Source: Mimachlamys varia
Taxonomy: Eukaryota > Mollusca > Bivalvia > Pectinida > Pectinidae
DNA: 64,000 bases
Reading direction: 5' to 3'
NCBI GenBank assembly: GCA_947623455.1
Contig: OX392542.1
Location: 7,571,625 to 7,635,624 of the forward strand
The notes beneath the pieces were generated by a model that was given only the letters and a program-made list of their open reading frames with translations, was not told the DNA's origin and searched no databases. Positions 1 through 12,600 of the stretch are shown in pieces (position 1 is the first letter of the stretch; every line of letters starts with the position of its first letter). The position numbers and the translations under genes are program-made.

Positions 1-3000
1 TGCATCGCTAAATAGTTAAATTTTAACATTTCAGTTTGATTAATGGGGTGTAGCACCCTATAACAGAAGCAGCTGAAGACATTTTATGACATACTGTTCT
101 AGATATAATATATAGGCAGGCTGAATGCACTTAATTTGTGTTAAAATGCCCTTCATATTACACGGGTCTGATGCCAACATAAGAGTTATATCTCATTCTA
201 CCTCACTGTAATAACGTGACAAAAATATATTAATACAAATGCTGTTTCATCATCATGTTTTACACCAGCGTGAATAAGGTTTGTTTATGGTGTAGATATA
301 CAGTACAGTATAAGTTTCATTAATAACGCTTCCTGGTATATGTCTTCAATTCGTTTTACATTGCGATGCTTCATACTTGAGTTTAATGTATTTAAAACAA
401 AATAATTCTTCTTTACTGATGTGTATATAATGTTAATGTCTAGTATAAGTAGGTATTAAGGGGAAAAGAGGCAAACCCTGTTTGTTTGCAACGTGCTAAA
501 TACAATAGTCTGTTGATCAGGTTTCACTCATTTAAAATGAATTAGTTTCGAGTGTTGTGGTGAATCACATGAGCCATTCGGAAAACTTTGTCACGGTCAG
601 ATGTCCGAATGGACCAAGGCGATTCGAATGGCACCAAATCATTGAACTTGACAGGGCAATCGTGTGGCCCTCCGATGACACCGAAATCTTTCCTTGACGG
701 GTTTCTTTTACTTTAAGTAAGAGCATATGTCATAGCTTTTGATACTACAGCTTATCATACCATATCTTCTCTGGCAGTTCTTTACATCGTGAAAAAAACC
801 TGATTTCTATTCCTTTTGTTTCGCTTATTCATATCAATCATGTGTTTCATTATACAATAATGTATGAACTTTTTATAATTGTGTTTGATAATGTCTTGAA
901 ATCATTTGTCATCTAAAACCTTTTGAGTAATAGCTGTTGGGCCCAGTTATACAAAATATGGAATTTCTTGCCATTTTTCTTTAATTTATGCATTTAATTT
1001 TCACTAAGTGTTCAAAATCTTTTGGAAGCCCTTTTTTATTTTCTATTTGTTGTGATTTTGTTTGCTTTTCTATCTTTAATGTTTCGTTCTTAAGTTCAAT
1101 TTTTAATTGTTTATGTGTCTTGGGTCTTTTTCTGGGGTCAACTTTTAATTTCATATTGTATGTACCTTACCAAACGGGTACTACAACAACAGCGATGTCT
1201 TAGGCCTGCTGTCTGATACAGTCCGCCTGCTCCAGTTTTGTCCCTTGTTGGTTTTGACGCCAAGGAAGGCTATGTAGGTGGGTGGTCTTGCCGACCCGTG
1301 TTAGTTTCACACTTTCTTCACTCAGAGAAAATTGACCTTGTCCTGTTTAGTATCGAGGCCATGGTACGGTGACAAGTGTACAAAATCGAAGGCTTGGTTA
1401 AATGTCTGCAACATCAGGGGGTGATTTATATATACATATATCAGCCTTCACCAGCTCTACGACTCATTGTATAAATCAGCCATACTTTCCTATAATATGT
1501 TGTCGCAAGGTTCAGACCAACACCACTGGCATCCCTACAAATACAATATACTTCTAGTACTTTTTTACTTCTGTATTTGAAAAATTAATTTTACGTAACG
1601 GAAGCCTGGTCAATCTTGATTTGACTGTGAGAGGTCCGTTTCTAGTTTACTGATGTGAGGGCCAGTGGGATTAAGCGATCGAATGGTTAAATGAAGTAAT
1701 AGCTTTCATGTTCATTACATTGTACAGCAGAAGTGTTGACCAGTGTTAGCTTATGTAGTATTTGCTTCAATACGATATGTAGTATGATTATAGTTGATTT
1801 TCATACACGGTAAATGCATGCAAATGATCAAGGAGATGTTAAGTTAAGAGTTCGTCGTTATATTTATTTTTCATTGTTACAAGTACAAGTATCACATAAA
1901 ATATACAATATTCATTTGGAATTTAGATTGATGTATATGCTAAAAAATTCTCTTGATAAAATTTCAATGTATAAATTATATAGGATCTTACATTGGTTTC
2001 AATTTATGGGATTGGGATTTACGATAGGAGTCTAAGCACCTTAGGAGGGACGAGACAGTCTAATGTACGTTTAACAGGAGTCACATGCGTGTAATACTCG
2101 TCAAATATTATGTTCAATCAAATGTATACCTGGATGATATTTCTAATACGGTTGTTTATAAAACAGCTCTTTATCCTTGTCATCCAATATCAGTGCAACT
2201 ACAATCGGCCATCACTCCACATAGCTGGTACAGACGTTACGTCCGTATTACAACATACCTATTGTCATAATGACCGTGATCTAAGCTATGCCATTAAATC
2301 TGATTTCATGTTTCTAGTTAAAACTGTCATGTCATCTCGTAATATATATTTTATGCAGTCCGGTTTATTAAATAAGGATCAATGATGGTAAACGATATCC
2401 TATCAATTTGTTTGTAATACTCTAAATACATTATGGGAATTGTTCGTCATAGAATAGATTCAAACTAAAACGCCTGAAAATACCAGATAGAACTACAAGA
2501 ACACGAAACGTTTAAATGGAATTCGATGACAAAATCCGTGCAAAACAATACCATCATGACAATTTTATGTAATAGCTAAGTTATGATAGAAAACTTGAAA
2601 TATCTATTAAAGTAACTATAAAACACTTCTCGAACATTTTCTTACAGATCAAATACTACATACGTAATTTACGCGGATGTTTGTATCATATATACCTTTA
2701 TTTATAATAACACAAAGAAACTGCACCATATCCATTTTCTTAATGAAAACACTTGTCTCCCTAAGGGTCTGTGTTGGCAGACCGTGATTGGTTTAGTAAC
2801 TTCAAAAGCCAAGATAGAATAACTGGCCGATAATCCGACAAAGTTATTGTTCTGGAGAGTGATGGTATTTGGTAGGATGATTCATTCTCCTATCTCTGGT
2901 GACAGAAACATTGTTATATTGGAATACTGATATACACGTGTAAATGTTCTTTTTCGCTAATCTTGAAATTATCACTTAGCATACAAAGTAAGGATGAAAG

Positions 3001-3243
3001 TGATTTTCTATTCCTGTCATATATAACCACATGTTACAGTTACGTTGCGGTGAGCAATCATCACTTTGTAATTAAGTTATTAGAAATTACTGAGGACAAA
3101 CTACGTATTTGTCACTTTAGTATTGGTTAATGAACAGCAGGCGCTGGTTGGTAGACGCCTGTCATACTTCGGTATGTTTTTAGGCTAGCATCACCTGTGA
3201 ATGAACTGATAAATCCGTCTCTCTATACATATTCGTACAGCGG
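1..3243. other. 5' flank of the neuropeptide gene, no gene seen
   Basis: AT-rich sequence with only short chance reading frames (90 residues or fewer) that show no recognisable domain, signal peptide or exon pattern. It is taken as upstream intergenic or regulatory DNA of the gene starting near 3.3 kb. No repeat family defined elsewhere in the window was recognised here. Confidence 0.5.
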
Positions 3244-3324
3244 AGTGCCACGTGGCTATCCTATAATTCACCAATTGTCTTTATGGGCATTCATTTCGTA
3301 TAAATATTTGATGGCCAGGCCTCA
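3244..3324 (+). promoter_or_regulatory. TATA promoter of the SCP-like gene
   Basis: A clean TATAAATA lies at 3299-3306. An initiator-like CTCACTC follows at about 3321-3327, putting the likely start A near 3324, about 25 bases from the TATA box, which is a normal core-promoter spacing. A CACGTG E-box lies just upstream at about 3248-3253, and another CACGTG occurs in the transcribed leader near 3389. The placement relative to the ATG at 3550 gives a leader of about 225 bases without needing an extra intron. The start site is inferred, not observed. Confidence 0.6.
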
Positions 3325-3549
3325 CTCGTTTACCTTGCAGATATAATGATATAACGGACACGCAATATCTCAGAAGCGACAGGATATCACGTGACCATTT
3401 GCTGCTGACGTTCGACAGGAGTTGACAAAAGTGGGTGTCGCTCCACTATATCAGGCAAAGCACGTGGCTCAGTTCCAGAGAAAGATTTTCGGTTTTCGCC
3501 CATCACTGCTGCAGCAACAGAAGGAAGAGAGAACTTTTAACTCGTCAAC
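3324..3549 (+). other. Predicted 5' untranslated leader
   Basis: Between the inferred start site and the precursor ATG the only upstream ATG after the start site opens a two-codon reading frame (ATG ATA TAA, 3346-3354). The real start has A at -3 and G at +4 (CAACATGG), a strong Kozak context. A separate reading frame overlapping 3435-3623 is a shadow of the leader and exon 1. Confidence 0.5.
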
Positions 3550-3615
3550 ATGGTATCAGGACTTCTTTCGGGCTGTGTGTTACTAGTAGCTTTCTCACTA
3601 TACACAGAAGGAAAG
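3550..3615 (+). CDS. SCP-like precursor exon 1: signal peptide
   Basis: 22 codons beginning MVSGLLSGCVLLVAFSLY and ending TEGK, then the donor GTACGT. The hydrophobic core with small residues before TEG is a typical secretory signal, probably cut near the TEG/K region. A at -3 and G at +4 support this ATG. Confidence 0.85.
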
Positions 3616-6600
3616 GTACGTGACTTTTACTACATATCTAAATAGTCTTTTTTTTTTATAATACTTTTTTAACATTTTAAAATCGGTGTTATACAAAATT
3701 GTATATATCTCTCTCTCTCGATTTCTTTTTAATTAAAAAGAGTGTTGATGTAACTAAACTATCAAATACTGAAGGGCATATTATCTTATTAATCATCAAT
3801 AACATTAAAAAAAAAATCATTGATTTCAGAAAAAAAACCTTTAACACTTTTCGATTCTTTTCCATAACATATATTGAAACTATTTTAATGAGTGCACGGA
3901 AAAGCGTTCCTACCTAGTAATGGATGGGTTGTACTTTTCTTAACTCGTTTTAATTATCCTGATTAGTTTTATTTTCTTTGCAATATGTTTGGGTTTGAAT
4001 TATTAACAAACTACTCAAAGCAAATCCAAACAATAAACTGGCAAACTGAAGAGAGTTCGCTATCATGTCGTTAATAAAGATTAACCGTCCACATGCTATT
4101 AGTGCCGTTCCTCCTCGAGAATAATATCCTTATAGATGAGTCTTTTGGATTAGTGAACCGTTAATGTTTGAAAAAATGACATTTTTCTTCAATTTCGAAT
4201 TTTCCTCTCAATTTAAATCCGATTGTTTAACACTTCATTATTTTATGTTCAGAAAGTAATACGCTTCAAGTTGTCGCTGTGAGTTTAAGCTTCACAAAAT
4301 ATCAGCACAATATCGAAATATGGTTCCTTAACTGTAACTTTTAATTTGTTACGGTTTTATCAATGTTCTTCTTCTTACGTTTTTATCCATCCCCACAGGC
4401 TTTCAACATCACATTCAAAATTTAACATAGATTAGAGCTATCTATCGGCAGCCATCACTATTTATTTAAGTATGCATATCATTGGAATTAATCTGTGCTT
4501 GTATTCCTTCATTTTATTGGCCAACGGAGAATTTTTATTGTCAGATCTGACACATTGTTTTAGTCACGATAGATCGATAGTAATATCGAGTTATCTATGT
4601 ATCTATTGAGTACGTGCTATAAAATATTGAATCTCGATAACCCGTCAATATTTACTTGATACAAAGCTCCCTGGAGGGGTTCAGTTTGCCTCTTTGTGTT
4701 TGGCTATCGCTAGGCACCATTAACTCCTGTAAAACCCATTCACATGCTTCTACATGTAGAGGTAATGAACATAGGAATTCTGATCTGAAGTCAACAAAAG
4801 ATTTAATCTTAGATAACACGTGATAATTAATGTCATGTTATGAAGAACACGCGGGGATAGATTTTCATTAAGTTTAAGTACGGCGGTATAAAATATTTTA
4901 AATGCCAACGATATTTACATACCGGTGTTTGCGATTCTTGTTTCCTCTGTATAACACCAATCTGTCTAAGATGCTTTCGTTACATTGACGGGAGTAAATG
5001 GGTGATTATTCTTAAAACACAACTATCAATAACACAATGAACGCCATTACAGATGCCAAAAAGGAAAACAAAGGAAAACAAAATCGGCATCATAAAATTA
5101 CTTAAACAATACCACAAAGTTCACTAGCGATACACAAATAAAACAAGAGATCAAACAAAATACACATATACACAAACTCAGCGATATCAAATAGACCGCT
5201 GACGATGCCACAAAGTCCATAAGCGATCCCCAAAAATATACTTACGATACCGTAGAGCACGATACATACAGTACAAGGTTCACTAGTGGTAAACAACGTA
5301 GATCTACCACAAGGTTCACGAGCGACAGCACAAAGTCCACTAGCGATACCACAAGGTCCACTAGCGATACCACAAAGTCCACTAGCGATACCACAAGGTC
5401 CACTAGCGATACCACAAGGTTCACGAGCGATACCACAAGGTCCACTAGCGATACCTCAAGGTCCACTAGCGACAGCACAAAGTTCATCAATTATACCAAA
5501 ACGTTTTTAAGCTACATTATGTATATACCAAATTAAACTTGATACCACAAGATCTTAGCGAACTTATATACACTAGCGATAAACAACGTACGTTAGCGAT
5601 ACCATACAATACACTTAGGATACCACACCATTCATAAGCGACACCAAAACGTACATTAGCGATAACACAAATACAGTGAAAATATCACAAAGTATTAAGC
5701 GATACAGCTAAATCTACTAACGACAGCACAACTTTCATAATCGACACCAAAATGTGTTCTTGCTGTATAACAAAATACATATTTGATATCACAGAGTACA
5801 ATAGCGATAAAACAAAGTACACTAAAAATGCCAGAACGTACTAAGCGATACCGCAAATTCTACTTGGGACAGCACAAAGTTTATAAACGATACCGAAAAG
5901 TGTAAAAGCGATATAACATTTTTTTTTTATACCACAAAGTTCTCTGTGATTCCGAAAAGTTCGCCAAGGATGAAACAAAATAAACTAAAAATTCCACAGC
6001 GCACTAGCGATACCACAAAATACCCTAGCGATGAAACAAAATAAGCTAAAAATACCACAGTACACAAGCGATACCACAAAATACCCTAGCGATGAAACAA
6101 AATTAAATAAAATACCACATTACACTAGCGATACCACAAAATACCCTAGCGATGAAACAAAATAAGCTAAAAATGCCACAAGGTACACCAACGACAATAC
6201 AAGGTACGCGAATGATACCACACAGTACGCAAGCGATACCACAATGTACACTAGACGGGCATTTTCCCATATCCAGGTTTCGGTAACGTTTGGTGTGAGT
6301 GTCTTTTACAATGAGTCCACCTTATTTACTTTCCGAAAAGCGATATCATTATTTATATGTAACACGTACCTTCTGATGCTATCGCTGTACGTTGTGATTG
6401 CTCTGATACTTTGGTGCAGCTATATGACTTAAACTTACTGCGGAGTACAGTAACAATCGTAAATGTTTCAATAAGCATTATTGCATTAATGGATTTACCT
6501 ATAATTACTGATTGAAATGACATTTTCCATCAATCAATAACAATCATTATTATTTATATACTGCCTTTTACAACCTACTGGTTACATGATTAACTCATTA

Positions 6601-9600
6601 TAATGGGTTGATGATGTGAGAAGAACCATCATATGGTGTTTAGTTGACTGTTCTTAAATGAATTCAAAATAGCATTTAAGGTAGAAGTAGATATATTATC
6701 ACACAGTATTAGGGTTTGTCGTGAGAAAATATTCTCATCGCAGGCACGTGGATAAAATCGGGAATCCACCGCATGCGGACTCGATAATCTATGATTAATA
6801 ACAAGTACTTCAATTATCATTAGTACATATATAGGTATTAAATTGTGTCTTCTGCACCGAGGGCTGTTACAATGGTTGTGATTCAATATCTATTATAATA
6901 TACAGTTATCGTATGTTGACGAGGTCAATACATGGTTTTATGGACCCAAGGTCAGCGATATCGACCTCGACTTCGCGTAGGTCTATATCACAGACCTCGG
7001 GTTGATATAACCGTATATCAATCGAATTCAACATGCAATGATAATTTATCATTTCTTTATATCATCATATGGAAAAAAATATTTTATTTTATTTTGATAG
7101 ATATACCTTTTTAAATATTACTCTGCCATTTTCATTTTGTTTTTACCATTTTTAACAATGTAAAAATTTGTAATGATTATTTATTCAAATGTTTCTATTG
7201 ACAAACACTTTACAATTAAATACACAAAACGTACAGCAACAACTTAAACGCACTAATACACTAAAATTGAGTACAAGACCTTATTCGACATGAAAGTATC
7301 CGGAACATCACAGAAATGGATTTCTAAGCAGTCTAACGGTCGTAGATGTTGATTGTGTCTGTGTTACGCTCTATATGATTTATCAATGCTCACTCTTCTC
7401 CCGCGTCGACGCAACAAAGAGTATACAACAGTTCATGTAGGCTACCAATAACTGTATCAAATGCAAATGCTTAGCATAATGCCTTCTATATTTCAACAAA
7501 GAAACAATTTCATACTATTTGATTTTACTCAATTTACAAAAAGAAATAAACGTATCAACACGAATTTTTATCACATATATTTCTTCCAGAATTAGAACAT
7601 TGTTGTACGTCATTACGTCAGAGTACAGGGACGAAACGGGAACTTGAAATCAGAAGACGACATTGGCGTATGTAACCTCTGTTAATGGTGAATAAGGACA
7701 TACTGGATAAACATATCTACTCTATTGTCTTGTCAGTGTCTATTACTTGCGGCAAATACGTTAATTACATAAGGTCGATTGTGGTCGTATAAGGCAAAGT
7801 GTTAACAAATACTAACCAAATAGCTAAATTAACAAAATTTCAACTTCAACAAACATACTTAATTGCCAGCTGATGTAGTCCCACTCATTTGATAAATACC
7901 ATTTACACATTTTAAACTTACATAGTGTAACACCAACCAATTATCCGTAAATGTTTTTCCTGAAAGCTTTAGAAGGTGATTCGTTAACAGTTTGTTTACA
8001 GAGCGTATGTGACATTTTCAAAGTAGTCTTGTAGCCCGTAATGATACTTTTTCGGACTGCTTACCAAACTCTTCTTTCCAATACATGTCGTTATTTGTAA
8101 GTCTTTTTTAAATGTTCAGAGCTTTTGGTTTATACGGCCTTAACTACAAAAAGTATGTACCCGTAGTACTTAAAAAAACAGCACAATTTAAACAAGTTCA
8201 TAGTTTTTTTTTATTTTTTGTTTTTTATTTAAAATCTAACCAACTAGACAAGTGGTCGAAGGGCGTAGGTCTAACTGCGTGAGCAATAGTTAAGGCAATC
8301 TAAAAATGAATCCCCAGGAAAATACCACCAAACAGGGTAAATGTGTGTTACCTTAGTGACAACAGATCAATTCTGCTTTCTTCAAGGCTTGAAACTACAG
8401 GATAACAAATGCGATACAGATTCGTATGTAATAATTGAAAAAAAAATAAAGAAAATAAAGAAAAAGGGAAAGGAGGAAAATAACACTTCCCTGGTAGGAA
8501 ACTAAATATCTTGTGATTCTTCGTGTTAAATGCATTTCGGAAACTCATTTAAAGATACTAACTGAGAGTTTAATTGTTAGCAACATTCCTGTACAAATAG
8601 CTGCACGATGCATTGAAGAACTAGTAAAAACTTTAAACGTTTACAGAGTTTTAGAATGTCAGGTGTCGTGGGGCATATTGTATCACGTGTTTTCGTGAAA
8701 ACAGTACTTTATTGACTGCGCGAAATAATTTAAACAGAAAATATTGCTTTCGTTTTCCAAGAGTTCACTGATACTGGTAAATCTTCCAACTTGATTCATA
8801 ACCAATTCTATAAACAGAGGATTTTAATGAATAAAGGTTGATTTGAGACAGCTGAAAGACTTATGAAAGGGCGAAAATTAATTAATGAAAAGTCATTAAT
8901 TACTTTCTCGAAATTTACAATTTTGCGCGTGTCACGGTGTTACAATAAATCAGTTACTGTCGAGGTGTTCCGAATATCATCAAACCTTTTTCCTCGTCTT
9001 CAGTGGATATATTTTTATCGAGTAACAATGATCCAACAAGACTTAAAGCGAAATCTGTCATGTTTCAAAAATGTGTTACTTCATAAACTACGATCGAATC
9101 GAGGCACTAAATAAATTATATCACATATATAAATAAATGTGGCATACATGTCATGTTGGAGACCTCGCTGTTGGTAATAAACACAGTTTTGACTTCGTTG
9201 AATAAAAACAAAACTTAACATTCATCACGCAAATTTAATGAAAATGCTTCGTAGTTCGTTACTTATATTCAAAATTGTAGCATTTTATGTTATTTGTACA
9301 TTATATATTAATCCGTACGTATTTCACATTGTGTCGAGTGGCATGTCTCTATTCAACATCGTATTTATCATACGATATAAATAATATTTAAAAAAACAGC
9401 GTCTCCATGTCAGATATATAAAGCTATGATAAGGCTCATTATCAACCTTTGTTCGTTAGGAATTAGCATGCGGAAATGAGCAATGCAATCCACTTTCCCT
9501 TTTTAGTTTTCGTGTTTTTGCTAACTCAAGCTATGAAAATCCTATTTTTCAGTTCGGGAGAGCGAGGAAAACTTATTCAATATTCAGTTCTAACCGTGCA

Positions 9601-12600
9601 CCATGAAAATTGTTTTAATACAATTAAAACACGACCACAGACAATGTCGTCACATTGTCGTTTAAACTTGATGATTGCATAGGAAACCTTTTAAATGGGA
9701 TTCGCCATAGGTTTGTATTATTGATAGTCTGTTTCGCACTGTCCGCATCTTGTCTGATATACGGCAGTCAATATCTGGGACTTTCTGGCGTGGTGTCGGT
9801 GCGCTGGCTGTAGTCCATAGTAATCCCTACTGACCGTGATGGACCGTTAAACTGACCAGTAGGTGTTAGTGGGGTTCCTGTTATAACCGTAATGTCAATT
9901 GAGTGTTCTCTTTATACGAGTGAGCTTTTCGATTGGTAGAGTGAGGCATGTTCCAACATCGGTAAGGAATGGTATGTGTACGTCCTGTGCTCTTCCGTTA
10001 AAGTCGATATTATATCCGTGCTATCAGAAAGAGCCAACACAAACCGTCCACCGCTTCATACATTCGTACGTCGTACATACGCATCCAAGAGTACATTACA
10101 TATATTCACATTCAGGCTATACAATACACATATACAGGCATCGCTTTTGTTGAGCGTAGCTGTGTTCTTATCTAGTAGAACGCGTAACAAATATCACCAA
10201 CCCAAACCATGTCAGTCTCCACACAATTCGGTATCACACCAGTGCAGTTGCTATTTACTCTTCAGTATGTCAACAGCTTGACTATGTATACTTAATGTCC
10301 AGGAGGCATCTTAACTCCCTATGTGGTGACCTCAAGTGTATTTTTTATGACTACCTTTTTGTAATGGTCAAAATAATCGTCACCGTGAACGATTGCAAGA
10401 TTTACGAGGAAAAACTATTTTGTTACACATTTTTTAGCAGAAAGTATACAATCAAAATAAATTGGCTTATGAACATAAAGTACAAAACATAAGACATCGT
10501 CACAATAACACTCTACAATCCTTCCATGTCATCATAACGACTGGCTGGTACATAAAGGTATACGTACATACCCCACGCAGGGTCTTCGCTACGTAGACGT
10601 CTAGGCTATTTATCAAGTTTATTTTCTAGCACATACAGACAATATTACAGCAACGGGGTCTTATGTTTAATGGATACATAAGTACTTCAAGGAACAAGAG
10701 AAACGCCTTTCTCATCAAGTACATCGTGTAAGGAAGTGTCAGTCTTTTCAAGAAAAAAAAAACACTTATCAGTAAAAACGACATGTTTATAGAACTTGGA
10801 CCTATTCAGTGGAACCGACAACAGAGACATACTAAAAGCACAGTGTTGATAACTCATCGAAATTGTATGGAAGCAAAGCACAGGATGGGTTAGCATCTGT
10901 GAAAGTACCATCAACATTTATACACCACAGGGGGTACCCGTCAGATAGTTTATTCAGCGCTGTTATTTACAATAAATTAGAAAAAAATCGGGAAAAGGCC
11001 AAATTAAAAACAAACACAAACAAAAACGGAAATAAAAACAATATCATCTTAATGTAACTGGTGTTAAACAGTCTCCACCTCCTTACCGGCAGATGTTCCG
11101 AATAGGATATCGATGTTAATTAAGAAAAAAGATCAAAATCATTACAAAGGGTGTATCAGATCAATGTTGGTTTCTTCATTGTCTGTGCAGCAGCGAGCAC
11201 GAATAGAAAGGTCTCTATAAATTGTCTCATTGTAAAGCAGGTAAATCGAACGCAGAAAAAACTTACTATGAAATAGTAATTTCTCATACGACTCATACAC
11301 ATTGATATGGTAGTAATTGGAATCTAAACAGCATGACTGTGAAATGTTGATCCCCTTTCTGTTGTGTATGGCTTCATGTTTCCTTTGTTCTCATACTGTT
11401 ATTTCATAGTCTTTATTTCATCTGTTTGTGTTGACGTAGTCTTCGATATTTTACCCTCTAAGGACATCACATTACTGATACAAAAGTAAAAATATATCAC
11501 TTCCTTTACAAAAAAATATATACTTTTTTTTACAATTTTATTGTTTGCTTTAGTTTAAAGAAAAGGCATGAGGGAGGGGGGGGGGGGGGGGGGGGTAAGA
11601 AGCATTTCATCGGTACACACGTAGAAGCACGTTCTCCAGTGATCTCGGCTGTTAATAACATGCCACACTATAAAACAAACAAAACATTCTTCTTCTTCAA
11701 CGAGCCTGTCCAAAGCAACTGATCATTAAAACAACAACAAATCTTCCAAGTTTCAAAATGAACTGTCATCTGGGATTGGAAGTAGAGGTCTCGTTGATCG
11801 TACTGTGCTAGTCATGACATACACCATTCTGTCCTTGGTATTTTGATATTCTCGTAAAAAGTCTCTTCATACCCCAATATAACGTAATGAAACTGCTAGT
11901 TATGACAACAATCCTTTTTTCGCCGCGGCCAACAAAAGGTTACTCCTCAAGGGAAATGTACCAACTGATGGTGTAGGGTATGAGAGTGTGAGCATTAAAA
12001 ATGACAATACTTTACAATGGGCGATTGGAATGGAGAGTGTGAAGCATTTTCTATATGCCGCAAGGGTGTTTGCTTCATATTGAGACCGTGTATGTAAAAT
12101 ATCTTTTAATTTGGTCAGACGTTCAGAATGTGTGTGCAACATGCATGAATCACATATAAATGCAAAAAAAAAACAACAAAAAATGCAAAATAAACCCCAT
12201 AAGTAATAATAATAAATTAAAAAAAAAGATAAAAAATACAAAATTATTTTTTAATAAAGTCACATCGTCAAATAAACACATACGAGTATTTGCGTACAGT
12301 GTATGGATGCAACAAATCTAGTAATATATCAAAACGTTTGCTTTACGTGGTGTAAATCTATAATGGATAGTACAGATATTGCTCAGAATAGCAAGAAACA
12401 TAGATCTTGATTGTTAACGGAAAACAGTGCTATCTCACTGAAATGTCATGTCAAAATACAACCAGCACAACCTCTCGCCCGGTCACATTATACTGACCAC
12501 GGTGGATAAAGAGTTTCATCCAGACAGGTGATACGTTCAGACCTCTACCTATACCCGCCCCCAACATCTGCTGCCTCTCGCAATCACGCGGTTGGAACTT

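Noticed and set aside
3435..3623. 62-codon frame overlapping exon 1
   Set aside because: Another frame over the leader and signal-peptide exon; the frame at 3550 has the Kozak context, the signal peptide and the correct splice phase.
5242..5510. Repetitive reading frames (QGPLAIP and VVSLVDL lines)
   Set aside because: By-product of the 21-bp tandem array, open on both strands.
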